DNA of 46,732 bases from Verrucomicrobiota bacterium (GCA_014860005.1 JACZKP010000137.1:1-46732); one strand, 5' to 3'; shown: positions 8,006-16,298, counted from the first letter of the stretch. Translations and numbers: made by a program. The notes: generated from the sequence alone by a model not told the origin.

Positions 8006-8371
8006 ATGTTACAAATTCGTTCTCATCTCGACGTGGCCGACAACACCGGGGCGAAGGTGGCTTGGGCCATCGGCGTCCTGGGTCGCAACCAGCGCTATGC
8101 GCGCGTCGGCGACGTCATCAAGGTGCATATCAAGGTCGCGGCGCCGGAAAGCCAGGTGAAGAAAGGCGAAGTGCATGACGCGGTGGTCGTCCGCACCCGC
8201 AAGGCGATCCGGCGCAACGATGGTTCGTATCTGCGCTTCGACAGCAACGCCTGCGTGATCATTGACAAGGAATTAAACCCGAAGGGCACGCGGATTTTTG
8301 GGCCGGTTGCGCGCGAGTTGCGCGAAAAGCGGTTCATGAAAATCGTTTCGCTGGCGCCGGAAGTCATCTGA
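8006..8371 (+). CDS. rplN: 50S ribosomal protein L14
   Basis: L14 forms an intersubunit bridge. It has 121 residues, the normal length. [17 protein letters not shown], the [11 protein letters not shown] block and the C-terminal [18 protein letters not shown] are typical. The upstream GAGGGATT gives a plausible ribosome-binding site. rplX follows after 4 nt. Confidence 0.98.
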   Translation: MLQIRSHLDVADNTGAKVAWAIGVLGRNQRYARVGDVIKVHIKVAAPESQVKKGEVHDAVVVRTRKAIRRNDGSYLRFDSNACVIIDKELNPKGTRIFGPVARELREKRFMKIVSLAPEVI

Positions 8372-8375
8372 AGTT

Positions 8376-8654
8376 ATGGCCAATTTGCATGTGAAAAAGG
8401 GTGAGGAAGTGGTGCTGATTGCCGGCGCGGACAAGGGCAAGCGCGGGCGGATCATCGCCGTCAACACAAAGAAAAGCCGCGTCATTGTGGAAGGGGCGCG
8501 GATGATGAAACGCCACATGCGCAAAAGCCAGCAGCATCCGCAAGGCGCCATCGTCGAGCGTGAAGGCTCGGTGCATGTTTCCAACGTGATGAAGGCGGAT
8601 GTGTTCGACGCACGGGCGGCCAAGCGGGGCGGCAGCGCGCCGGCGGGGAGTTAA
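8376..8654 (+). CDS. rplX: 50S ribosomal protein L24
   Basis: L24, a KOW-domain protein that nucleates large-subunit assembly. It has 92 residues and is on the short side. HVKKGEEVVLIAGADKGKRG is the KOW motif; KRHMRKSQQHPQG and a Ser/Gly C-terminus follow. After its TAA there are 54 non-coding bases before rplE, unusually many for this cluster, and they contain the rplE hairpin. Confidence 0.96.
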   Translation: MANLHVKKGEEVVLIAGADKGKRGRIIAVNTKKSRVIVEGARMMKRHMRKSQQHPQGAIVEREGSVHVSNVMKADVFDARAAKRGGSAPAGS

Positions 8655-8680
8655 TTTGGAATCGAAGCAAGCTCAAGATG

Positions 8681-8700
8681 GTTACGGCAAAATCCGTGAC
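8681..8700 (+). promoter_or_regulatory. RNA hairpin 8 nt before rplE, paired with an rplR copy
   Basis: GTTACGG (8681-8687), loop CAAAAT, CCGTGAC (8694-8700): a 7-bp stem with one G-U pair. Exactly 8 nt separate it from the rplE ATG. The same element, with C in place of that T and C in place of A in the loop, precedes rplR by exactly 8 nt. There is no Shine-Dalgarno sequence in the gap. Likely a translational control element. Confidence 0.6.
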
Positions 8701-8708
8701 ACCGAAAA

Positions 8709-9254
8709 ATGAAAGCCAGACTTTACGAAAAGTACGTTAACGATGTGGTGCCGGCGCTGAAGGAAAAGCACCAGTACCGCAATCCGCACCAGGTGCCGCG
8801 CATGGTGAAGATTGTGGTGAACATGGGCGTCAGCGCGTCGCTCGAGAAGAGCGCGCTGGATGACGCCGCCCGCGACCTGATGCAGATCACCGGACGCAAG
8901 CCGGCGATCAGCAAGTCGCGCCACAACATCGCCAATTTCAAGTTGCGCCTGGGCCAGCCCATCGGCTGCCGCGTGACGTTGCGCCAGGACGCGATGTATG
9001 AGTTTTTTGACCGGCTCGTTTCTGTGACGCTGCCGCGCATCCGGGATTTTCGCGGATTGTCGCCGCGCAAGTTCGACGGTCGCGGGAACTACACGTTTGG
9101 CGTGGCCGAGCAGACTATTTTTCCGGAGATCGAAATGGACAAGATCAAGCGCCAGCAGGGCATGGATATCACGATTGTGACGACGGCCTGCAAGGACGCC
9201 GAGGCGCTGGATATGTTGAAGTTCATGGGGTTTCCGTTTGCCGAAGCTAAGTAA
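8709..9254 (+). CDS. rplE: 50S ribosomal protein L5
   Basis: L5 binds 5S rRNA and forms the central protuberance. It has 181 residues, the normal length. MKARLYEKYVNDVVPALKE, KIVVNMGVSA, the ITGRKPAISKSRHNIANFKLR region and RDFRGLSPRKFDGRGNYTFG are diagnostic, with GMDITIVTTACKDAEA at the end. Its start lacks a purine-rich box and instead has the 20-nt hairpin at 8681-8700, shared only with rplR. Confidence 0.98.
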   Translation: MKARLYEKYVNDVVPALKEKHQYRNPHQVPRMVKIVVNMGVSASLEKSALDDAARDLMQITGRKPAISKSRHNIANFKLRLGQPIGCRVTLRQDAMYEFFDRLVSVTLPRIRDFRGLSPRKFDGRGNYTFGVAEQTIFPEIEMDKIKRQQGMDITIVTTACKDAEALDMLKFMGFPFAEAK

Positions 9255-9263
9255 TAACTCGTT

Positions 9264-9533
9264 ATGGCCAAGACAGCATGGATCGAGCGCAACAAGCGCA
9301 AGCAGGAGACGGTGAAGAAGTACGCCGCCAAACGCGCGGAGTTGAAGGCCAAGCGCGACTACGCCGGCCTGGCCAAGCTGCCGCGCGATGCCAGCCCAAC
9401 ACGCCTGGTAAACCGCTGCTCGATGAGCGGTCGGCGCCACGGCTATTTGCGCAAGTTTGGCGCGTCGCGGTTGACGTTCCGTGAGGCAGCGCTCAATGGC
9501 CTGATTCCCGGTGTGGTGAAGGCGAGCTGGTGA
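9264..9533 (+). CDS. rpsN: 30S ribosomal protein S14 (zinc-independent type)
   Basis: S14 of the small-subunit head. It has 89 residues, and the region that carries two CxxC pairs in zinc-binding S14 reads [17 protein letters not shown] with a single Cys, so this is the long, zinc-free form. [13 protein letters not shown] at the start and [18 protein letters not shown] at the end are typical. Confidence 0.97.
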   Translation: MAKTAWIERNKRKQETVKKYAAKRAELKAKRDYAGLAKLPRDASPTRLVNRCSMSGRRHGYLRKFGASRLTFREAALNGLIPGVVKASW

Positions 9534-9537
9534 TATT

Positions 9538-9924
9538 ATGACTGACCCGATTTCTGACATGTTGACCCGCATCCGCAACGCCGGCCGCGCGTTGCTGCCG
9601 ACAGTGCAAATTCCCCATTCCCGGGTGAAAGAAAGCATCGCCAAAATTCTCAAGCAGGAAGGCTATATTGCGGAAGTGAGCGTGGAGAGTAATCCGCGCA
9701 AGACGATCAAGCTGCGGCTCAAGTACCAGGGTAAAAAATCGGTGATTGAGGGATTGCGCCGCGTGAGCCGGCCTGGGCTGCGCAATTACGTCGGCGCCAC
9801 GGAGATTCCGCGGGTGCTGGGTGGCTTGGGCGTGGCGGTAATTTCCACCTCCGAAGGGGTGATGAGTGGCAATCAGGCCCGCCAGAAGAACATGGGCGGC
9901 GAAGTGATCTGCTACGTTTGGTAA
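9538..9924 (+). CDS. rpsH: 30S ribosomal protein S8
   Basis: S8 binds the central domain of 16S rRNA and in E. coli represses the spc operon. It has 128 residues. MTDPISDMLTRIRNAGRA, the HSRVKESIAKILKQEGYI block, the SRPGLRNYVG loop and the C-terminal GVMSGNQARQKNMGGEVICYVW are standard. It starts 4 nt after rpsN. Confidence 0.98.
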   Translation: MTDPISDMLTRIRNAGRALLPTVQIPHSRVKESIAKILKQEGYIAEVSVESNPRKTIKLRLKYQGKKSVIEGLRRVSRPGLRNYVGATEIPRVLGGLGVAVISTSEGVMSGNQARQKNMGGEVICYVW

Positions 9925-9936
9925 GGACCAGAGTTT

Positions 9937-10473
9937 ATGTCGCGAATTGGAAAACAACCGATTGCCATTCCTCCAAAAGTGAAGGTGGAGATCAAAGGGC
10001 AGAGAGTTCAAGTCGAAGGCCCGAAGGGCAAGCTCGGCTGGGATTTGCCACGGCGCACCGGCCTCAAGGTGGAGAAGGATCAGATTTTAGTTAGCCGCGA
10101 AGGTGACGATGCTCAGGCCAAGGCATTGCATGGGTTGAGCCGCGCGCTGGTGAATAACATGGTCAAGGGCGTGTCGGACGGCTTTGTCAAAAAGCTGGAA
10201 ATCCAAGGCGTCGGCTTCAAGGCCGCGGTGCAGGGCAAGGTGGTTAACCTGAACCTTGGTTATTCGCATCCGATCAACTACAACATTCCCGATCAGGTCA
10301 AGGTCACGGTGGAAGATAACACCAAGCTGACGATTGAAGGCCCGGACAAGGCCATGGTTGGGAAGGTAGCCTCCGAAATTCGGGGCTTCTATCCGCCGGA
10401 GCCGTACAAGGGCAAGGGCGTGCGCTATGTGGGCGAACATGTCCAGCGCAAGGAAGGCAAGACCGTTCAGTAA
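9937..10473 (+). CDS. rplF: 50S ribosomal protein L6
   Basis: L6, two tandem alpha/beta domains near the sarcin-ricin loop. It has 178 residues. MSRIGKQPIAIPPKV, the GLSRALVNNMVKGVSDGF helix and the C-terminal IRGFYPPEPYKGKGVRYVGE are diagnostic. The 41-nt gap to rplR holds the second hairpin. Confidence 0.98.
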   Translation: MSRIGKQPIAIPPKVKVEIKGQRVQVEGPKGKLGWDLPRRTGLKVEKDQILVSREGDDAQAKALHGLSRALVNNMVKGVSDGFVKKLEIQGVGFKAAVQGKVVNLNLGYSHPINYNIPDQVKVTVEDNTKLTIEGPDKAMVGKVASEIRGFYPPEPYKGKGVRYVGEHVQRKEGKTVQ

Positions 10474-10486
10474 TGTGGAATTTAAG

Positions 10487-10506
10487 GTCACGGCCAAATC
10501 CGTGAC
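10487..10506 (+). promoter_or_regulatory. RNA hairpin 8 nt before rplR, twin of the rplE element
   Basis: GTCACGG (10487-10493), loop CCAAAT, CCGTGAC (10500-10506): a perfect 7-bp stem. The 8-nt gap to the ATG (ACGCGAAA) resembles the one before rplE (ACCGAAAA). Both copies also follow a TAATNTGGAAT stretch that includes the previous gene's stop. The stem difference is C-G here against U-G before rplE, so pairing is preserved. Confidence 0.6.
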
Positions 10507-10514
10507 ACGCGAAA

Positions 10515-10880
10515 ATGAGAACCGAAAAGAAACATCGCCTGGCCCAGTTGCGGCATTGGCGCGTCCGGCACAAGATCAGTGGCACAAAGGACCGCCCGCG
10601 CATGAGTGTGTGCTTCAGCAACGAGCATATTTACGTGCAGTTTATTGATGACACGGCGGGCGCGACGCTGGCCTCCGCCTCGACGCGGAGCAAAGCCACC
10701 CCTGACCGCGATCAACTGGCGGCCAACGCCGTCAGCGCCAAGACCATTGGCACCCTGGCCGCGCAAACGGCGCTGGACAAAGGGATCAAACAGGTGGTGT
10801 TCGACCGCGGTGGTGCGCGATATCACGGGAAGGTCAAGGCTCTGGCCGACGCGGCGCGCGAAGCGGGACTGCATTTTTAA
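10515..10880 (+). CDS. rplR: 50S ribosomal protein L18
   Basis: L18 binds 5S rRNA together with L5. It has 121 residues. RRHKISGT-type sequence ([16 protein letters not shown]), the [18 protein letters not shown] region and the C-terminal [25 protein letters not shown] identify it. Its start is not preceded by a clear Shine-Dalgarno box but by the hairpin at 10487-10506. Confidence 0.98.
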   Translation: MRTEKKHRLAQLRHWRVRHKISGTKDRPRMSVCFSNEHIYVQFIDDTAGATLASASTRSKATPDRDQLAANAVSAKTIGTLAAQTALDKGIKQVVFDRGGARYHGKVKALADAAREAGLHF

Positions 10881-10900
10881 CCAGAACGGAGAACGATACT

Positions 10901-11527
10901 GTGGCAGAATTCAACAAACCAATGGGCGGGGACCAACGCCCGAATCGCCCCGGCCGGGGGCGGCGGGGACGTCCCGGTGGCGACTCCTCGGAACGCGGAC
11001 TCGACGGCCAGCCGTCGGAGGAATTGACCGAAAAAGTCGTCTTCATCAACCGCTCCTCAAAAGTGGTGAAGGGTGGCCGCCGCTTCAATTTTAGCGCGCT
11101 CGTCGTGGTGGGCGACAGGCGGGGGCGCGTGGGCGTGGCGTTGGGCAAAGCCAACGAGGTGGCAGACGCCATCCGCCGCGGCGGCGAACTTGCGCGCCGG
11201 CAGATGGTGGCCGTTTCGCTCAGAGATACAACCATTCCGCACGAGGTGCTTTCGGAGTTTGGCGGGGCCCGCGTGTTGTTGCGCCCGGCATCGCCCGGCA
11301 CGGGGGTCATTGCCGGCAAGACGGTGCGCGCGGTGCTGGAGTCCGCCGGGGTAAAGAACGTATTGAGCAAATCGCTCGGTTCGAGGAACGCGGCCAACGT
11401 CGTCAAAGCCACCCTGAATGCCCTGTTGCGACTGCGGCTGCGCGAGGACATCTACCGGGGGCGCGGCATGGAACTCAAAAAAGTGGCAACCCCCGCAGCC
11501 CCGCAAGCCGAGCCGGTAAGTGCCTGA
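10901..11527 (+). CDS. rpsE: 30S ribosomal protein S5
   Basis: S5 contributes to decoding accuracy. It has 208 residues against about 166 in E. coli; the extra length is an N-terminal Arg/Gly/Pro-rich stretch ([12 protein letters not shown]) and a short Ala/Pro tail. The core shows [40 protein letters not shown] and [16 protein letters not shown]. The start is a GTG at 10901 with CGGAGAACG about 9 nt upstream; an ATG at 10922 is a weaker alternative. rpmD (L30), which usually follows, is absent. Confidence 0.97.
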   Translation: MAEFNKPMGGDQRPNRPGRGRRGRPGGDSSERGLDGQPSEELTEKVVFINRSSKVVKGGRRFNFSALVVVGDRRGRVGVALGKANEVADAIRRGGELARRQMVAVSLRDTTIPHEVLSEFGGARVLLRPASPGTGVIAGKTVRAVLESAGVKNVLSKSLGSRNAANVVKATLNALLRLRLREDIYRGRGMELKKVATPAAPQAEPVSA

Positions 11528-11536
11528 TTTCTTTCT

Positions 11537-12010
11537 ATGCGACTACACAATCTAAAACCTCGTCCCGGCGCCAAACACCGGACCAAACGGCTGGGTCAGG
11601 GCGAATCCAGCGGCCGTGGCAAGACCAGCGGTCGCGGTGGCAAGGGCCAGACGGCGCGTTCCGGCAGTTCAATCCGCATTGGTTTCGAGGGCGGCCAGAT
11701 GCCGCTCATCCGCCGCATTCCCAAACGCGGTTTTAACAACGCCCGCTTTACCACCCGCTACCTGCCCGTCAATGTGGAAGCGTTGAATGCTTTTGATGAC
11801 GGCGCTCGCGTAGACGAGACGGTGCTGCGCTCTACCGGGCTGGTCAATGGCCGCGGGGATGGCGTCAAAATCCTCGGCCACGGTGAGCTGAACAAAAAGC
11901 TCACGGTGTGCGTGCATGCTTTCAGTGTTTCGGCCCGCGCCAAGATTGAGGGAAAAGGCGGGGTGTGTGAGATCGTCAGTGCGCGCAAGGCCGCGACTGC
12001 CGGGGAATAG
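11537..12010 (+). CDS. rplO: 50S ribosomal protein L15
   Basis: L15, a late-assembly 23S rRNA-binding protein. It has 157 residues. MRLHNLKPRPGAKHRTKRLGQG, the GRGGKGQTARSG block, RIPKRGFNN and the C-terminal VHAFSVSARAKIEGKGG are standard. It lies directly after rpsE (9 nt), confirming that no rpmD intervenes, and 6 nt before the secY frame. Confidence 0.97.
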   Translation: MRLHNLKPRPGAKHRTKRLGQGESSGRGKTSGRGGKGQTARSGSSIRIGFEGGQMPLIRRIPKRGFNNARFTTRYLPVNVEALNAFDDGARVDETVLRSTGLVNGRGDGVKILGHGELNKKLTVCVHAFSVSARAKIEGKGGVCEIVSARKAATAGE

Positions 12011-12016
12011 CCGTAA

Positions 12017-13441
12017 TTGCTTCAACTCATGCTGGGCTCCATCGCCAACACCTTTACCAACTGCTTCAAAATCCCGGAGTTGAAATCCCGGATTTTGTTC
12101 ACCGTGGCGTTGCTGGCCATCTGCCGGCTGATCGCGTTTATACGGATCCCCGGTCTGGATGGCGTGGAGTTGAGCAATTTCTTTGAACAGCAGGCCCAAA
12201 GCGGCGGTGGCGCGTTGGGTTTGTATGGGCTGTTCACCGGTGGCGCGCTGTTCCGTTGCGCCGTCGGCTCGCTGGGCATCATGCCCTACATCAGCGCCAC
12301 AATCATCATCCAGTTGCTCACGGCGGTGGTTCCGCGGTTGAGCAAGCTGGCGCGCGAGGAAGGCGGGCGGGCCAAGATCATTCAATACGGACGCTATCTC
12401 ACTGTGCTGCTTTGTCTCGGGCAGGGCGCAGCCATGGCGATTGGCTGGGAGAATCCCGAGAAGATTTTCGGTGAGGGCATCGGGCGGTTGGTGCTCTACA
12501 GCGACAGCATGATCTGGTGGTATCGCATCCAGACCGTGCTGATTCTGACCACGGGCACGATGTTGCTCATGTGGCTGGGCGAGCAGATTACCGAGCGTGG
12601 TGTCGGCAATGGTGTTTCAATGGTGATCACCATTGGTATCGTGGCGGAAATGCCGGGGGCGGTGGTGGCGCTCAAAGACATGTTCTTCCCCGGCGGCGGC
12701 TTGGAGGCGAACTTCAACCTCGGCCACGCGGTGGCGCTGATCCTTCTGCTGCTCGGTGTGGTCGCCGGGGTGATCTCCGTGATTCAGGCGCAGCGAAAGA
12801 TACCCGTGCAGTACGCCCAGCGGGCGGTGGGCCGCAAAATGTATGGCGGCGGGACGTCGTTCATGCCGCTGCGGGTCAACTATGCCGGCGTGATGCCGAT
12901 TATTTTCGCGCAGGCCATCCTGATGTTTCCGCAGAAGTTCTTCCTGTTGGTGGGGCAGGGGTTGACCGATAGTGCGAGTCCGGGAGTCAAGTTCATCAGC
13001 AAGACCTGTCTGGCCGTGGCGGCGGCTTTGAATGAGGGTGCGATTGCGTATCTGCTGCTCTATGCGTTTATGATTCTGTTCTTCTCGTATTTCTGGGTCG
13101 CGACGCAGTTTAACGAATTGCAGATTGCAGACGACCTCAAGAAGAACGGCGGTTACATTCCTGGTGTGCGACCCGGTGTGGCGACCAGTGATTACCTGCA
13201 CAATGCCATGAGCCGCCTCACGCTGGCGGGCGCGGTTTTCTTAACGGTGATTGCCGTCATTCCGATCATACTCTCGGCGGAGATGGGCATTCCCTATCAG
13301 GTTTCGACGTTCTTTGGCGGCACGAGCATTTTGATCATGGTGGGCGTGATGCTGGACACCATGCGCCAGGTGGAGTCGCACCTGTTGATGCGTCACTATG
13401 ATGGTTTCCTGAAGAAGGGGCGGTTGCGGGGGCGGATTTGA
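12017..13441 (+). CDS. secY: Protein translocase subunit SecY
   Basis: Central channel of the Sec translocon in the inner membrane. It has 474 residues with ten predicted membrane helices. FKIPELKSRILFT at the start, GIMPYISATIIIQ (plug/TM2), ERGVGNGVSM and the MPLRVNYAGVMPIIFAQ region are SecY signatures, and the basic end GFLKKGRLRGRI is typical. Two starts are possible. A TTG at 12017 has a GGGGA box about 10 nt upstream. The ATG at 12029 gives the family-like start MLGSIANTF but has no box at the right distance. I keep TTG with the ATG as alternative. Confidence 0.97.
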   Translation: MLQLMLGSIANTFTNCFKIPELKSRILFTVALLAICRLIAFIRIPGLDGVELSNFFEQQAQSGGGALGLYGLFTGGALFRCAVGSLGIMPYISATIIIQLLTAVVPRLSKLAREEGGRAKIIQYGRYLTVLLCLGQGAAMAIGWENPEKIFGEGIGRLVLYSDSMIWWYRIQTVLILTTGTMLLMWLGEQITERGVGNGVSMVITIGIVAEMPGAVVALKDMFFPGGGLEANFNLGHAVALILLLLGVVAGVISVIQAQRKIPVQYAQRAVGRKMYGGGTSFMPLRVNYAGVMPIIFAQAILMFPQKFFLLVGQGLTDSASPGVKFISKTCLAVAAALNEGAIAYLLLYAFMILFFSYFWVATQFNELQIADDLKKNGGYIPGVRPGVATSDYLHNAMSRLTLAGAVFLTVIAVIPIILSAEMGIPYQVSTFFGGTSILIMVGVMLDTMRQVESHLLMRHYDGFLKKGRLRGRI

Positions 13442-13463
13442 TCACGATGGCGTCTCATCTTGC

Positions 13464-13486
13464 GTCCGGCCAAAAAACTGGCGGAC
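13464..13486 (+). promoter_or_regulatory. Hairpin in the secY-map gap
   Basis: GTCC-G-GCCA (13464-13472), loop AAAAAC, TGGC-GGAC (13479-13486): an 8-bp stem with one bulged G, about 40 nt before the map ATG. There is no T-run. The 86-nt gap is where adk sits in many bacteria; no gene is visible here. Confidence 0.35.
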
Positions 13487-13527
13487 GGAGATAAAGTGGC
13501 CGGTCAAGCTTACGAAGTGACACACGG

Positions 13528-14304
13528 ATGATCATTCTGAAGAACGAGCGTGACTTGGAAGCCATGCGGCCGGCCTGTGCGGTGGCCAGCACGGTATTGA
13601 CCGAAGTGGCATCGTTCATCCAGCCCGGAGTCACGACGCGGCAGGTGGACGAATTTGCCGCCTCGCGGATCAAGCATTACGGGGCGCGCAGTGCGTTTCT
13701 GGGCTATCGCAAGTATCCGTGCCAGATCTGCATCTCGGCCAACGACCAGGTGGTGCATGGCCTGGCGAATGAGCGGCAGTTGCGGTTTGGGGACATTGTG
13801 AGCCTGGATGTTGGGGTCTTTTACGGTGGTTATGTGGGTGACAATGCCCGCACGGTCGCTGTGGGCGGTTGTGGCGTGGAGGCCCAGCGGTTGATGGATG
13901 TGACCGAGCGGGCGCTCTATGAAGGGATTGCCGCTGCCATACCGGGCAACCGGGTGACGGATATTTCTCGCGCCATTCAGGACTACGTCGAGGGCAATGG
14001 GTTCAGCGTCGTCCGGGAGTTTGTTGGCCACGGGGTGGGCCGTTCAGTGCATGAAGACCCGCAAGTGCCGAACTTCGTGGACCCGAAGAGCAACCAAAGG
14101 TTGCGGCCGGGCATGACGATCGCCATCGAGCCGATGGTAAACTCGGGTCAGGCGGGCGTAAAAATATTGAATGACGGCTGGACAGTGGTAACGCAAGATG
14201 GTTCACTATCGGCCCATTTTGAGCATACAGTGCTCATCACCGAGGGTGAGCCGGAGATTCTGACATGGCCGGAACGGGTTCCTTCATCGTTGAAGGCCTC
14301 GTGA
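13528..14304 (+). CDS. map: Methionine aminopeptidase, type I
   Basis: Removes the initiator Met from nascent proteins; cytosolic metalloenzyme. It has 258 residues and the pita-bread fold motifs: HGLANERQLRFGDIVSLDVGVFYGGYVGDNART with the two metal-binding Asp residues, GHGVGRSVHEDPQVPNF with the metal His, and TIAIEPMVNSG and the final HFEHTVLITE with the two Glu ligands. It starts 86 nt after secY. The 3' end overlaps infA by 40 nt in another frame, which implies coupled translation. Confidence 0.97.
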   Translation: MIILKNERDLEAMRPACAVASTVLTEVASFIQPGVTTRQVDEFAASRIKHYGARSAFLGYRKYPCQICISANDQVVHGLANERQLRFGDIVSLDVGVFYGGYVGDNARTVAVGGCGVEAQRLMDVTERALYEGIAAAIPGNRVTDISRAIQDYVEGNGFSVVREFVGHGVGRSVHEDPQVPNFVDPKSNQRLRPGMTIAIEPMVNSGQAGVKILNDGWTVVTQDGSLSAHFEHTVLITEGEPEILTWPERVPSSLKAS

Positions 14305-14495
14305 TCGAGGCTTTGCCAAACCGGACGTATCGGGTGGAGTTGGCCAATGGTCACCGGTTGCTGGCCTTTGTGGCCGGTCGCGCGAAGCAGACGTTTGCCG
14401 GTCTGGTCGCGGGTGAAAAAGTGAAATTGCAGTTGTCGCCCTACGATTTGTCGAGCGGGCGCATTTTGGTCGGGACAGGAATAAATTTAACATGA
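14265..14495 (+). CDS. infA: Translation initiation factor IF-1
   Basis: IF-1, the OB-fold factor that occupies the ribosomal A site during initiation. It has 76 residues. [19 protein letters not shown], the [11 protein letters not shown] block and the [15 protein letters not shown] block match the family, with a short C-terminal extension. The ATG at 14265 lies inside the 3' end of map (40-nt overlap); no later ATG keeps the first beta-strand. The stop overlaps the rpmJ start as ATGA. Confidence 0.95.
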   Translation: MAGTGSFIVEGLVIEALPNRTYRVELANGHRLLAFVAGRAKQTFAGLVAGEKVKLQLSPYDLSSGRILVGTGINLT

Positions 14496-14605
14496 AAGTT
14501 CGTGCGTCAGTCAAAAAGCTGTGTGAGCACTGCCGGATAGTGCGTCGCCGGGGTGTGATTCGGGTCATCTGCTCGAACAAACGCCACAAGCAACGGCAGG
14601 GTTGA
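14492..14605 (+). CDS. rpmJ: 50S ribosomal protein L36
   Basis: L36, a tiny zinc-ribbon protein. It has 37 residues. [17 protein letters not shown], then [20 protein letters not shown], keeps the CxxC pair and the later Cys and His ligands (C-x2-C...C...H), so it is the zinc-binding form. It starts in the ATGA overlap with infA and is followed by 44 nt before rpsM. Confidence 0.96.
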   Translation: MKVRASVKKLCEHCRIVRRRGVIRVICSNKRHKQRQG

Positions 14606-14649
14606 GGCCTGCTGAAACCTTTCAACCGAGCTTAACAAACTAACGATTT

Positions 14650-15045
14650 ATGGCCCGCATCATTGGAGTGGAAGTTCCGCCGAACAAGCGCATTGATATC
14701 GCCTTGCGCTCCATCTACGGCATCGGCCCCGTCAACTCGAAGGAAATTCTCGTGCGCGCGAATATTGATCCGGCCATTCGCGCCAAGGATCTCACGGAGC
14801 AGCAGCTTGCGCAGATCGTTCACGCCATTCAGGACGGCAAGTATGTGATCGAAGGCGATCTGCGCCGGGAAATCGGCATGGACCTCAAGCGTTTGCAGGC
14901 CATCAAGTGCTATCGTGGTGTCCGGCACCTGCGCGGCTTGCCGGTGCGCGGCCAGCGGACCCAGACCAACGCCCGCACGCGCAAGGGCCCGCGCAAGACC
15001 GTCGGCGTGCAGCGGAATCCCAACGCCAAGACTGGCATCCATTAA
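14650..15045 (+). CDS. rpsM: 30S ribosomal protein S13
   Basis: S13 of the head, contacting the P-site tRNA and L5. It has 131 residues, slightly longer than usual. [19 protein letters not shown], the IYGIGP helix-hairpin-helix and the C-terminal [28 protein letters not shown] block identify it. rpsK follows after 11 nt. Confidence 0.98.
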   Translation: MARIIGVEVPPNKRIDIALRSIYGIGPVNSKEILVRANIDPAIRAKDLTEQQLAQIVHAIQDGKYVIEGDLRREIGMDLKRLQAIKCYRGVRHLRGLPVRGQRTQTNARTRKGPRKTVGVQRNPNAKTGIH

Positions 15046-15056
15046 CTTGAATTTGT

Positions 15057-15650
15057 ATGGCTGAAGAAAAGAAAAAATCTGCTCCGCAAAAGGAAGCGAA
15101 AACCGAAGCCGCCGAGCCGACCAAGGCCGAGGCCAAACCGACGGGTGAAAAAGTAAAGAAAGCGGCTCCGGCGGCAGAAGCGGCCGCTGCCGATGCGGCA
15201 AAAGCTGGTGACGTCCCGGTGCCTGGCGTAGCGCCCACGGCTGCTGAGTTGCTTGGTGAAGACGCCGCGGCCAAGAAAATCATCAAGGCCAAGCACGCCA
15301 AGAACATCACTTCTGGCATCGCCAACATTCTGGCCACTTTCAACAACACGCAAGTCACCATCACCGACATGCACGGCAATTTGATCGGTTGGTCCAGCGC
15401 CGGACGCGTGGGGTTCAAAGGTTCGCGCAAGAGCACGGCCTACGCCGCCCAGCAGGTGGCCCAGGATGCCGCCCGTCAGGCGATGTCACACGGCATGAAG
15501 GAAGTGGAAGTGCGCGTGAAGGGGCCGGGTTCCGGTCGTGAGTCCGCCATCCGCGCCTTGCAGGCCATCGGCATGGACATTTCCAGCATCAAGGACGTGA
15601 CACCCGTCCCGCACAATGGTTGTCGTCCGCGCAAAAAGCGCCGGGTGTAG
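15057..15650 (+). CDS. rpsK: 30S ribosomal protein S11 with long N-terminal extension
   Basis: S11 forms the platform near the E site. It has 197 residues against about 129. The last roughly 117 residues are ordinary S11: [44 protein letters not shown] and [13 protein letters not shown]. The first 80 residues form a low-complexity Ala/Glu/Lys/Pro segment starting [15 protein letters not shown], with no start codon near the core to replace it. The extension is probably disordered and resembles the Ala/Glu/Lys/Pro tail of L17 in the same operon. Confidence 0.97.
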   Translation: MAEEKKKSAPQKEAKTEAAEPTKAEAKPTGEKVKKAAPAAEAAAADAAKAGDVPVPGVAPTAAELLGEDAAAKKIIKAKHAKNITSGIANILATFNNTQVTITDMHGNLIGWSSAGRVGFKGSRKSTAYAAQQVAQDAARQAMSHGMKEVEVRVKGPGSGRESAIRALQAIGMDISSIKDVTPVPHNGCRPRKKRRV

Positions 15651-15681
15651 TTCCCCTTTCACGCATTACGCATCACGAATT

Positions 15682-16290
15682 ATGGCTCGTTACACAGGTC
15701 CTCGCGTTCGCCTCAGCCGCCGGTTCGGCATTCCGATGTTCGGCCCGACAAAGTATCTCGAGCGCCGTAATTACGGCCCCGGCATGCACGGTCCCAAGTC
15801 GCGCCGCAAGACAACGGATTACGGGCTGGGATTGATCGAGAAGCAAAAGCTCCGCTATTACTACGGCCTGATGGAGCGCCAGTTCCGCGGGGTTTACGAG
15901 AAGGCCTCGAAACGCCGCGGCGTCACCGGCGAACAGATGTTGCAGATTCTGGAGACGCGGCTGGACAACGTGGTGTATCACTTGGGGTTGGGGACCACGC
16001 GCGCCGCCGCGCGCCAGATGGTGGCGCACGGCCACATTCGGGTGAACGGCCGCAAGGTCAATGTGCCTTCGTATGCCCTGCGCGTGAATGATGTGGTGGA
16101 CGTGAAAGACACCACCGTGTCGCGTCAGTTGGCGACCAAGAATCTGGAGATATCCACCAGCCGATCCGTGCCGGACTGGCTTTCCTTGAACAAGGAAGAG
16201 TTCAAGGGCGTGGTGATGCGCGTACCGACCCGCGATGAAATCAATCCCATCGCCAACGAACAGGCCGTCGTCGAATTTTATTCCCGCTAA
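15682..16290 (+). CDS. rpsD: 30S ribosomal protein S4
   Basis: S4 nucleates small-subunit assembly. It has 202 residues from the ATG at 15682 (MARYTGPRVRLSRRFG); an extension to 15616 would overlap rpsK. The S4 RNA-binding domain shows RLDNVVYHLGLGTTRAAARQ and HIRVNGRKVNVPSY. The N-terminal zinc-binding Cys cluster of some S4 proteins is absent. The 105-nt gap before rpoA carries two hairpins, a candidate site for S4-type autoregulation. Confidence 0.98.
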   Translation: MARYTGPRVRLSRRFGIPMFGPTKYLERRNYGPGMHGPKSRRKTTDYGLGLIEKQKLRYYYGLMERQFRGVYEKASKRRGVTGEQMLQILETRLDNVVYHLGLGTTRAAARQMVAHGHIRVNGRKVNVPSYALRVNDVVDVKDTTVSRQLATKNLEISTSRSVPDWLSLNKEEFKGVVMRVPTRDEINPIANEQAVVEFYSR

Positions 16291-16298
16291 CTTAACCC

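Noticed and set aside
8678..8740. A 20-codon upstream frame (MVTAKSVTPKN) over the rplE hairpin; the rplR copy has the same frame (VTAKSVT)
   Set aside because: Only two bases differ and both are synonymous, so a short peptide is conceivable. But the rplR copy has no matching start codon, and the two differences also fit the hairpin (one a G-U pair, one in the loop). Treated as RNA.
8682..9653. Minus-strand open frame of 323 codons opposite rplE and rpsN
   Set aside because: Antisense of conserved genes; His/Leu/Arg-rich random composition.
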